A DNA stretch of 64,000 bases from Acheta domesticus (Eukaryota; Arthropoda; Insecta; Orthoptera; Gryllidae), in assembly GCA_031308135.1 (NCBI GenBank), contig JAHLJT010008756.1, forward strand, positions 135,982,949 to 136,046,948. Direction: 5' to 3'. The notes beneath the pieces are model-generated. The model saw only the letters and a list, made by a program, of their open reading frames with translations, was not told where the DNA came from and did no database searches. Position numbers and translations under genes: made by a program. This document shows, piece after piece, positions 46,952 through 55,659 of the stretch (positions are counted from its first letter, which is position 1; every line of letters begins with the position of its first letter).

Positions 46952-48389
46952 CTGTACCGTCTCCATTGCTTATCCATAACGCGTTGGTGTTGGTGCAGCT
47001 GGGCATCGCGGTGGGCTTCCTGATGCCGACGTTGGTGGTGCACCAACAGAAGTACGTGAACGATACATCTATGTATTCTCTCCATTGCTTACCATTAACG
47101 CGTTGGTGGTGTGTTGTTGGTGCAGCTGGTCATCGCCGTGGGCTTCCTGGTGCCGCCGCTGGTGGTGCACAACCAGACGGACGTGGACGATATCTCTCTC
47201 TCCATTGCTTACCATTAACGCGTTGGTGGTGTGTTGTTGGTGCAGCTGGGCATCGCCGTGGGCTTCCTGGTGCCGCCGCTGGTGGTGCACCAACAGACAC
47301 ACGTGGACGATATCTCTCTCTCCATTGCTTACCATTAACGCGTTGGTGCTGTGTTGTTGGTGCAGCTGGGCATCGCCGTGGGCTTCCTGGTGCCGCCGCT
47401 GGTGGTGCACAACCAGACGGACGTGGACGATATCTCTCTCTCCATTGCTTACCATTAACGCGTTGGTGGTGTGTTGTTGGTGCAGCTGGGCATCGCCGTG
47501 GGCTTCCTGGTGCCGCCGCTGGTGGTGCACAACCAGACGGACGTGGACGATATTTCTCTCTCCATTGCTTACCATTAACGCGTTGGTGGTGTGTTGTTGG
47601 TGCAGCTGGGCATCGCCGTGGGCTTCCTGGTGCCGCCGCTGGTGGTGCACCAACAGACACACGTGGACGATATCTCTCTCTCCATTGCTTACCATTAACG
47701 CGTTGGTGCTGTGTTGTTGGTGCAGCTGGGCATCGCCGTGGGCTTCCTGGTGCCGCCGCTGGTGGTGCACAACCAGACGGACGTGGACGATATCTCTCTC
47801 TCCATTGCTTACCATTAACGCGTTGGTGGTGTGTTGTTGGTGCAGCTGGGCATCGCCGTGGGCTTCCTGGTGCCGCCGCTGGTGGTGCACAACCAGACGG
47901 ACGTGGACGATATTTCTCTCTCCATTGCTTACCATTAACGCGTTGGTGGTGTGTTGTTGGTGCAGCTGGGCATCGCCGTGGGCTTCCTGGTGCCGCCGCT
48001 GGTGGTGCACAACCAGACGGACGTGGACGATATCTCTCTCTCCATTGCTTACCATTAACGCGTTGGTGCTGTGTTGTTGGTGCAGCTGGGCATCGCCGTG
48101 GGCTTCCTGGTGCCGCCGCTGGTGGTGCACAACCAGACGGACGTGGACGATATCTCTCTCTCCATTGCTTACCATTAACGCGTTGGTGGTGTGTTGTTGG
48201 TGCAGCTGGGCATCGCCGTGGGCTTCCTGGTACCGCCGCTGGTGGTGCACAACCAGACGGACGTGGACGATATCTCTCTCTCCATTGCTTACCATTAACG
48301 CGTTGGTGGTGTGTTGTTGGTGCAGCTGGGCATCGCCGTGGGCTTCCTGGTGCCGCCGCTGGTGGTGCACAACCAGACGGACGTGGACG
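46952..48389 (+). repeat. Exon-derived tandem array: 120-bp unit of splice acceptor plus exon-2 start
   Basis: Eleven units start their exon-like part at 47126 and every 120 bp to 48326, the last being the real exon. Each unit is 56 nt of intron end (ATTGCTTACCATTAACGCG ... TTGGTGCAG) followed by 64 nt copied from exon 2 (CTGGGCATCGCC ... GTGGACG). A more diverged copy lies at 46999, 127 nt before the first regular one. Units differ at a few diagnostic sites (ggt/gct before the acceptor, CAACAGACAC/AACCAGACGG, atatctc/atatttc). By these the units starting 47246-47486 equal those at 47606-47846, a 360-bp higher-order duplication. In the transporter frame every upstream copy hits TAA after 30 codons. 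The long open frames through the array (501 and 471 codons +, 433 minus) are in other frames and arise because 120 is divisible by three. Confidence 0.97.
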
Positions 48390-48467
48390 GCATGCGGCCG
48401 CAGCTGCGCGACCTCTTCGCCGGCACCGCGGGGATCACCGGCGCGCTGCTGCTGCTCATCATCCTGC
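48326..48467 (+). CDS. FLVCR: FLVCR-type transporter, internal exon 2 of 4 visible (second half of TM5, TM6)
   Basis: 142 nt encode 47 residues plus one base. It opens with LGIAVGFLVPPLVVHN, which completes the G-N-Q/L-G-I-A signature of FLVCR TM5. After a short extracellular-type loop (Q-T-D-V-D-G-M-R-P) comes TM6 (TGALLLLIIL). The acceptor is ggtgcag/CTG and the donor CTGC/gtgagt; phase 0 in, phase 1 out, matching exons 1 and 3. I chose the 3'-most copy of the array as the real exon. Only this copy continues past GTGGACG into conserved coding sequence and reaches a donor. A palindromic MITE begins about 50 nt after the donor. Confidence 0.93.
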
Positions 48468-48517
48468 GTGAGTTATAAAACATCGATCTTGACTACATAA
48501 CGCGATAGACAAATTCC

Positions 48518-48716
48518 TCTTTGCCCCTCAGGCCCCGATGGCCTCGATGGAGTATCACAAGGCATTTCGCGTCTGTCTCGTCCTTGCCGCTAGATGTCGC
48601 ATGATCGCAAGCACTGCTTGATACGGCCGCGATCGTGCGATATCAAGCGGCACGACTGAGACACGAAATACCGTGACATATTTCATCGTGAAATCGGGCC
48701 TTGAGGAGCAAAGTTG
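48518..48716. mobile_element. Palindromic MITE, family P, copy 4
   Basis: Outer arm words CTTTGCCCCTCAGGCCCCGA and complement, with core GGCATTTCGCGTCTGTCTCG, GCCGCTAGATGTCGCATGATCGC mirrored on the right. Lies about 50 nt downstream of the exon-2 donor. Confidence 0.88.
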
Positions 48717-51029
48717 TAAAAATCGTACTATGCAGGCTAGCTCAATGTAGCGTCGCCGTCTCTTAAATTGTTTTAGAAATATTAGTATACATTGAAATTT
48801 TTTACTAAAGAAGCTCCAAATAAAAAGAATCTTTGAACATAGTTGTCTGCTGCTTTCATGCTTGGACGTAGTGTGTAAAAAAATCAACCCAAAATACATT
48901 GTTGGAGAATCTAATCCAAAGACTCCCTGAAGAGTTGTTCTGAAGAGTACAATCTTTCAATGTACGGCGTAGTAAAGAAAATTTGTGCTGTTGCAGGCTC
49001 CTATTCTAGAAAATAACGTTGCATTGATTTAGATATATGAGAGTGTAATTTTGTAGTTGGAATTATCCTACAAAGGGGAATTATGCTGTTATCACTAACG
49101 ATATGTTGCAAATAAAATTACCTTACGAAAAGATAAATATTAGTGGGTACACGATGTATCTCTTCCAGTGGCGTAGGCTCAATGTATGCGAGTGATGCGT
49201 TGCATCCCCTAGTTTTTCATTACTTTAAACTATTTTCAGTAAAGTAATTTACTTCCTTCCGTAAGCATCTCTCTCTGTTCATCTATTCCCTCTCGCCATT
49301 TACGTGCGCTTTCCAATAGGAGGTATTTCCTTTGCTGGATGTGGTGGGACAAGAAGCATCCCTTGAACGACATCGCTACGTCGGTGAGGTCATTGAACTC
49401 ACGGCCATGCGCTGTGTGCAAGCGGTGTGGTTTCGACGGCCGATGATGTGACCAGGCCTCTCACATCTCAGGCTTCTGAGTTCTCATTGGCTTTTTTGTA
49501 TCCCCTCCCAAGAACCTTCCATACCCCTCCTCTGATGCAGTCACAATTCGGCCGTACGTCTGGGAATCACAGACGTCACGTGCCACGATTGTGGGCCCCG
49601 AAGCGGGGAGCGGGACGCGGGGGGCAGACAGCACGACTTGTCTTTCTTCACAACTCATGCACGTTTGCCAACTATGCTTAAGCACATTCCAACCTGATTC
49701 AGTTTAGGTGGGTAAGATAATGGGTGTTAGCAGGCCTGACAAAACAAGATCACTGCCTTCATGTAAGAAAATAGTAGGTAGTGACAGTCCGTTAAGTCCA
49801 AACGGTGGTGCGACGTAATTTCGTTCGTCTTGTGTATCCTTCGTTGTAGCGTAAATGCTGTTTCGTGCTGAATGTGCGTTAAATAGACTGCATTGTTTAA
49901 CTATTGATGCGTTAAAGAGAATCGTGAATTCGAAATTGTAACGTGAAAGAATAAAACGTGTGTATGTGAAAGGACGCGACATGGCGAGCTCATCCAGTAC
50001 ATTTATGGCAGCGGATGAGTTACTTGTGACATAGAACAGTAGAGAAACGTCTCATTGTTCTATAGACAGGATTCTTCAAATTCCGTTTAGTTCTTTCTCC
50101 TATTCTGAAAGACTTAAGGTAATTAGTGATTGACAACCAAGACAACGCGAATCGATCTCGAGTTCGAAAATTATGATTAGGTATGTACTTTTTTATGGTT
50201 TAGTTAGGTATGTACTTTTTTATGTTTTATTTTTTAGTTTTATTGTTTTGTACAGTGAGAAATTGGTGATTTTCAAGGAAGATTCAGTAGGTATCTAATT
50301 TGCAAAATAAACTTCCAAAATACTTCAGAGTAAAATAGAATGACTCAGACTTTAAATATATTCAATTATGCCTTCAATCTGTAATATCATGATCGCATCC
50401 CCACATCTACTAGTCAGGAGACGCCACTGATCTCTTCTACGATGTACCACGATATCGTATACGATGAACCTTTTCCTTCCGATACATCCATGTCCTGCTC
50501 CGTTTACTGTAAACTGCAGTGTTCAAGCAGACAACCTCTAGAGACCTGTACCATTCATCACCAGGGTGCCGTAGTGCTGAGGTACGTGGTTTGCGGGGCC
50601 ATCGCTGGTTCGCAGCACTAAACCTTCACAAAACAGTGATTTTTGGAGAAATTTTTTAGATTATTCTGGATCCGTAAACGAACTATCAGTTTCAAATCAT
50701 CAAATGATTTTTTTTCTCTCGATTGGTAGACGGGAAGAGGTGTCTGACCGTGCATGATGGGCACAGGTGAGTCGTTAACTTGTGACTTAGATAATTAACT
50801 CGATAACTATACAAATACAGGAGGAATCAGGAAACAAAAAAAAAGATTTTTCTGTCTAAAAATGTCATTTTGGTTGCAGCATTACAAGTTTAGGCCGCCT
50901 TGGACCACGCGTGCATGCACCCTGCATTTACCGAGGCTCAATTTCATTATCTCGGTAGAAGGGGCGTGCACTTTTTTATTAAGGGATCATCATTTAGCCA
51001 TATCCTATTTTTATCCCGCAAGGTTGTTA
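48717..51029. other. Intron 2, unassigned
   Basis: Mostly AT-rich. CAGTGGCGTAGGC at 49163 and GACGCCACTGA at 50421 look like hAT-type termini, but no paired element is resolved. A tRNA-like B-box word (TGGTTCGCAGC) is at 50607. Open frames are unrecognised. Confidence 0.35.
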
Positions 51030-51190
51030 GCCCTGGGGGTATGGAAGATGAAATGATTATGATGATAATGAGGAGAGAAAGGACAACACACACACACAAA
51101 CCCCTGCCCGATCCTGGACTTGAAACAGCGATCTTTCCTTCTGAGATCGCCACTGCACTGCTGACGTAGCGATCTCGGCTATCCGGACCA
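51030..51190 (-). mobile_element. SINE L copy (Leu-tRNA-like), reverse
   Basis: The reverse strand gives GCCGAGATCGCTACGTCAGC (tRNA-like A-box region), a B-box remnant and the same ATCATCAT-rich 3' part as the copy at 60110. A (CA)n run is at 51087-51098. Confidence 0.65.
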
Positions 51191-51621
51191 GCTATTACAA
51201 TATTTTATTTATACTATTTAAAAATTATAACTTAGTACATTAACTGTTGCTCACGAACATCATAATCAAATTCCTTTTTCTTTAAGTTCCCATCATCATT
51301 TTAGGTATCGACATCACCTACAGTTCCATTGTAAATATTGTGTATATTCATAAGAATGTTGATTTCATACATATTACATGTTCGTCACTCAGAGATTTTG
51401 CGTTGTGAACCTGTTCGCACGTGATTCGTGGGACACTGAACTGGGAAGTTATCGTGATAGTGGAGGGTAGATAAGATTACGAACCCTTTGTGTAATGGGC
51501 CACAATCTACTTGAAATAATACGTGAGTATTCAGCCAACGCAATTTTGTCTGCAGATGGGATACAAAAACTTATCTAAACACGGATGGGAATTTATTTAA
51601 AAATAACTGGCATTTACCGAG

Positions 51622-52134
51622 TAGAATTGTAGCGACCTGCTGAACTGATCGGTTATTTCCCTTAGTTTTTCCGATGAATAACAGGTGAATGTAGATGCAG
51701 TACTTTAGCAAACGGGCCCACCTACTCATCCTTGATTTGTCCTCTCCCGAACAGTCACTTCCTTTGACATACACGCATTTCACTGCCAGCCTCATCGTGA
51801 AAGCGGCTTTGGCGGCTCAGAGCATTCGGGCCGTGGCTGGGCCGTGGATTCGAATCCCGACGGGGCGGTGACAGGATTTTCCATGTTAGCTAGATACTGG
51901 GTCGATTTCAGTCGCTAACTGGAGGAGAATTCTAGTGGCGGCTGCTCTGATCGATAGTTTTCTGTTATGCATGACAATTATGTGCACTATATTACCACAC
52001 GTACCGGGAGACCGGTCGGGAGCATTTGACGTGTCCTGACCGGGGCGCTGCCCCGCTGGCGGGAGATACCTCGTTGCGAAAATTCCAACTAGCCGCCATG
52101 TACGTTGGCCCAGAATCTCTCCATCCAGCGAGCT

Positions 52135-52175
<41 letters not shown>

Positions 52176-52210
52176 CGGTACTCTTACGGGACTAATTAAC
52201 TTAACAGTTG
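51622..52210 (+). mobile_element. Two SINE B copies in tandem
   Basis: A truncated copy (51622-51790) is followed by a full copy from about 51805. The full copy has B box GGATTCGAATCCCGACGG, body, GGGAGACCGGTCGGGAGC, CCCCGCTGGCGGGAGATACC, a (CT)n run at 52134-52173 and the end GGGACTAATTAACTTAACAG. The exon-3 array starts immediately after this 3' end. Confidence 0.8.
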
Positions 52211-52215
52211 ACGTG

Positions 52216-53523
52216 TGTGCATGCTTTCAATGGAGCTTGTGTGTCTGCTTCGTGTTCCGCGCCACATCCCTAATACATCAATAAATCAATGGTGCCTGTG
52301 TGTGTTTAGTGATCCGACCGGCATCCCTAATCAATCAACATATCATTGGAGCATGTATGTGCTGAGTGTTCCGCGTGACATCCCTAATCAATCAATGAAT
52401 CAATCAATCAATCAGTGGAGCGCGCGTGTGTGTGTGTGGTTAGTGTTCCGCGCGGCATCCGTAAATCAATCAATGGGGACTGTGTGTGCTTAGTGTTCCG
52501 CGCAGCATACCTAATCAATCAATGAATCAATGGAGACCGTGTTTTTAGTGTTCCGCGCGGCATCCCTAATCAATCAATGAATCAGTAGAGACTGTGTGTG
52601 TGTTTAGTGTTCCGCGCGGCATCCCTAATCCATCAATCAACGCTCGTGCGTAGTGTTCCGCGCGGCATCCCTAATCCATCAATCAACGCTCGTGCGTAGT
52701 GTTCCGCGCGGCATCCCTAATTCATCAATCAATGCGCGTGCTTAGTGTTCCGCGCGGCGTCCCTAATCCATCAATCAATGCGCGTGCTTAGTGTTCCGCG
52801 CGGCGTCCCTGATCCATCCATCCATCCATCAATCAATCAATGTGCGTGCGTAGTGTCCCGCGCGGCGTCCCTAATCAATCAATCAATGTGCTTGCGTAGT
52901 GTTCCTCGCGGCGTCCCTAATCCATCAATCAATCAATGTGCGTGCTTAGTGTTCCGCGCGGCGTCCCTAATCCATCAATCAATGCGCGTGCTTAGTGTTC
53001 CGCGCGGCGTCCCTGATCCATCCATCCATCAATCAATCAATGTGCGTGCGTAGTGTCCCGCGCGGCGTCCCTAATCAATCAATCAATGTGCTTGCGTAGT
53101 GTTCCTCGCGGCGTCCCTAATCCATCAATCAATCAATGTGCGTGCTTAGTGTTCCGCGCGGCGTCCCTAATCCATCAATCAATGCGCGTGCTTAGTGTTC
53201 CGCGCGGCGTCCCTGATCCATCCATCCATCCATCCATCCATCCATCAATCAATCAATGTGCGTGCGTAGTGTCCCGCGCGGCGTCCCTAATCAATCAATC
53301 AATGTGCTTGCGTAGTGTTCCTCGCGGCGTCCCTAATCCATCAATCAATCAATGTGCGTGCTTAGTGTTCCGCGCGGCGTCCCTAATCCATCAATCAATG
53401 CGCGTGCTTAGTGTTCCGCGCGGCGTCCCTGATCCATCCATCCATCCATCCATCAATCAATCAATGTGCGTGCTTAGTGTTCCGCGCGGCGTCCCTAATC
53501 AATGTGCGTGTGTGCGTGCTTAG
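52216..53523 (+). repeat. Exon-derived tandem array: short units of splice acceptor plus exon-3 start
   Basis: About 25 units by hand count, from about 52250 to the true acceptor at 53522-53523. Each unit has an intron end of type AATCAATCAATG...GTGCGTGCTTAG followed by a copy of the first 14 nt of exon 3 (TGTTCCGCGCGGCG). It then diverges into TCCCTAAT or TCCCTGATCCATCC. Unit length varies (about 40-80 nt). A four-unit block, recognisable by TGTCCCGCG, GTTCCTCGCGG, GTTCCGCG and a CCATCCATCC-ending unit, occurs three times (starting about 52855, 53055 and 53268). The 5' units are more degenerate than the 3' units. The (AATC)n part resembles the tail of the adjacent SINE B. Confidence 0.95.
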
Positions 53524-53821
53524 TGTTCCGCGCGGCGCCGGAGGGCGCGCCGCCGCCGCCCGAGGAGCCCGTGTCGCTGCGCGACTTCGCGGGCGGCGTG
53601 CGCCGCCTCATGACGCACCGCAGCTTCGTGCTGCTGCTGGTGGCGTACGCGCTCAACGTGGGCGCCTTCTACGCCGTGTCCACGCTGCTGGGCCAGGCCG
53701 TGGCGGCGCGCATCGACGACAGCGCCGAGCACGCGGGCGTGCTGGGCCTCGTCATGGTGGTGGCCGGCATGCTGGGCTCCGTCATCTGCGGCGTCATCCT
53801 CGACCGCACGCGCAAATACAA
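53524..53821 (+). CDS. FLVCR: FLVCR-type transporter, internal exon 3 of 4 visible (central loop, TM7, TM8)
   Basis: 298 nt. The first two bases complete a Leu codon begun in exon 2. A cytoplasmic loop follows, with proline-rich E-G-A-P-P-P-P-E-E-P and amphipathic S-L-R-D-F-A-G-G-V-R-R-L. Next come TM7 (FVLLLVAYALNVGAFYAVS, matching the family Y-x-x-x-x-G-A-F-Y-x-x-S-T-L-L motif) and TM8 (LVMVVAGMLGSVICGVILD), then the D-R-T-R-K-Y-K turn. The acceptor is gtgcttag/TGT and the donor ACAA/gtgagc; phase 1 in, phase 2 out. The proline-rich loop is shorter than in vertebrate FLVCRs. Its own first 14 nt are the exon part of the tandem array just upstream. Confidence 0.94.
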
Positions 53822-53860
53822 GTGAGCATCACAATCCACACGTTTACACTTTTAACACGT

Positions 53861-54067
53861 TAACTTTGCCCCTCAAGGCCCGTCTTCACGGCAGAATATG
53901 TCAAGGTTTTGCGGGACGTTCTCAATCGTGCCGCCAGATACCGCATGATCGCGACCGTATCAAGCAGTGCTTGCGATCATGCGACTTCTAGCGGCACGTT
54001 GGAGAAAGGACGCGAAATGTCGTGTGATATTCGAACGTGGCAACAGGAGCTTGAGGGACAGAGTTAG
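53861..54067. mobile_element. Palindromic MITE, family P, copy 5
   Basis: Outer arm TAACTTTGCCCCTCAAG, mirrored by CTTGAGGGACAGAGTTA. The inner part holds the shared core around GCGATCATGCGACTTCTAGC. Starts about 40 nt after the exon-3 donor, the same spacing pattern as copy 4 after exon 2. Confidence 0.88.
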
Positions 54068-54090
54068 AAAAATCGCAGTACAGTCATATA

Positions 54091-54627
54091 CAGAGTGGCC
54101 CATTTAGCTTGACAAATCAAAGCAACTCGAAAAATACGCAAGGTACAAAAAATGTCAAAGGCAAAAAATTAATATCTGCAAAGGACAGACATCTCTCAGA
54201 CCAAAAATCAAATTTCCTTGCTCGCCCCTTGACGGTGAGGCGGGAGCCAACTTTGAAATCTTAAATGGGAACCCCCACTTTTTTATTGCAGATTCGGATT
54301 CTAAAATAAAAAATACATTCGTTTGGTCTAAAACAATTGATCGAGACTATTTGTATTTATCTACGTTTAGCGGCTTCAAATTGTCCGCGCTGATTTAACC
54401 ACGTTAAATTCTTTAATGAAAAAATGGGGGTTTCTATTTAAGATTTCAAAGTTGTCTCTCCCCACCGCTAGGGGGCGGGGGAGGGAGATTTGATTTTAGG
54501 TCAAGTAGATTTTCCCCTTGGAGATATTACTTTTTTTTCTCTGAAACGTGTCTGGATCGTCTCTCTCGATCAAAAAATGTTTTTCGAGTTATTTTGATTT
54601 GTCAAGTTAAATGGGCCATCCATCGTG
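54091..54627. mobile_element. Inverted-repeat MITE, about 537 bp
   Basis: Termini TGGCCCATTTAGCTTGACAA and TGGCCCATTTAACTTGACAA (right reversed), with TATA on both outer sides as a possible target duplication. The inner parts are also related in reverse (GGGAACCCCCACTTTTTTA and its mirrored counterpart). Confidence 0.85.
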
Positions 54628-54637
54628 TATATATTTA

Positions 54638-55062
54638 GGGTGAGTCACGTAACTTTAACACCTGCAGATTTTGAATGGTTGAAGTTATTGGAAGGCAGTT
54701 TTCACGAAACTGCATGAAGGAATGGGTTAATTAATGTTATTAATTTTTTTTTTGCATGACTTATATTTTATGAGTTACTTTGTTTCTTCAAATGGAACTA
54801 CACATATTTTTTTCTCTCTCATGACATGCGAAAAAAGACGAATCCGATGAAATACTCGTACATATTGTCATATGTTAGATACGCATTTTTTAGTAAATTT
54901 GCCTTTTTGTGTGGCGGACGGTTACATTCAATACATCCCTTAAACACCAGTCGCAAAAAAACAAAACTTCTAAAAAAATGCTTATTTAACATATGACAGT
55001 ATGTGAATCATTGGATTTGTCTTCAAAAGTTACAGGGGGTGCTAAAGTTACGTCACTCACCT
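54638..55062. mobile_element. Inverted-repeat MITE, about 425 bp
   Basis: Termini GGTGAGTCACGTAACTTTAA and GGTGAGTGACGTAACTTTAG (right reversed). Internal matching words (CATATGTTAGATAC/ACATATGACAG) support an extended foldback. Ends about 90 nt before exon 4. Confidence 0.82.
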
Positions 55063-55152
55063 GTGTGTATGTATAGTGTTACTACCTGACTGTGTGTATA
55101 GTGCTGCTATATAATGAGAAGTAAAATGATTGTGTAATGCGGTGTGCCGTAG

Positions 55153-55263
55153 GGAGGTGACGCTGGCCGTGTACGTGATGTCGCTGGTGGGGCTGATCCT
55201 GTACGCCGGCGCGCTCGCCTCCCGCTCGCTCGGCTACCTCTACTTCGCCTCCATCTCCCTCGG
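55153..55263 (+). CDS. FLVCR: FLVCR-type transporter, internal exon 4 of 4 visible (TM9, start of TM10)
   Basis: 111 nt. The first base completes the Lys of K-Y-K, then EVTLAVYVMSLVGLILYAG forms TM9. It matches the family K-x-T-T-L-x-V-Y pattern closely. S-L-G-Y-L-Y-F-A-S-I-S-L leads into TM10. The acceptor is tgccgtag/GGA and the donor TCGG/gtgagt; phase 2 in, phase 2 out. The following family landmarks (G-F-F-M-T-G-Y-L-P-L-G-F-E-type TM10 and beyond) are not found before 64000. The gene therefore continues past the window after an intron of at least 8.7 kb. Confidence 0.92.
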
Positions 55264-55339
55264 GTGAGTTCTCCTCCTGCAGGCGGAGCCAGCCCCTTGG
55301 CTTGTCCCTCTAGGTATCTCCCTCCTCTGCTTCGACTCT

Positions 55340-55355
55340 TCCCTCGGGTGAGTTC
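55340..55355 (+). repeat. Duplicate of the exon-4 donor
   Basis: The 16 nt TCCCTCGGGTGAGTTC at 55256-55271, spanning the exon-4/intron junction, recur at 55340-55355. A CTTCG precedes both copies a few bases upstream. The second copy is a ready-made alternative 5' splice site 84 nt downstream, and 84 is divisible by three. The intervening sequence in the coding frame has not been fully checked for stops by hand. Confidence 0.7.
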
Positions 55356-55469
55356 ATCTCGTTCTTGGGTTGTTCCTCCCCCTCTGGGACGGTCTTTTCC
55401 TTCTACGTATTTGCCCCAGAGGAGCCATCTCAGGTATTCCCACTGGGAGACGAGGCTCAGGGTATCAAC

Positions 55470-55650
55470 TGATGTCTCTGCAGTGGCTCTATCCGGGAGG
55501 TCCTGTGGTTCCAGTTCCGACGATGGCAGGATTTTCGACACAAGATAAATAAGTAGGTCGAATTCTGGAGGAGAATTGTAACGGCCGGCTGCTCTGATCG
55601 GGAGTTTTTCATGGTTTCTCCGATCAGCACCAGGCGATACCACGATCTCA
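55470..55650 (+). mobile_element. SINE B fragment
   Basis: Has the head (GGGAGGTCCTGTGGTTCCAG), GGATTTTCGACAC, AACGGCCGGCTGCTCTGATCGG and TCCGATCAGCACCAGGCGA, then stops. Confidence 0.75.
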
Positions 55651-55659
55651 ATTAGATCG

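Noticed and set aside
46966..48471. Open frames of 501 and 471 codons on + and 433 on minus
   Set aside because: They arise because the 120-bp unit is divisible by three. The transporter frame is the one that is closed by TAA in each unit, and the open frames do not encode known protein.
52745..53523. Open frames of 102 and 156 codons with repeated S-I-N-Q and F-R-A-A motifs
   Set aside because: These are translations of the short acceptor/exon-start repeat. They do not continue in frame into the transporter.
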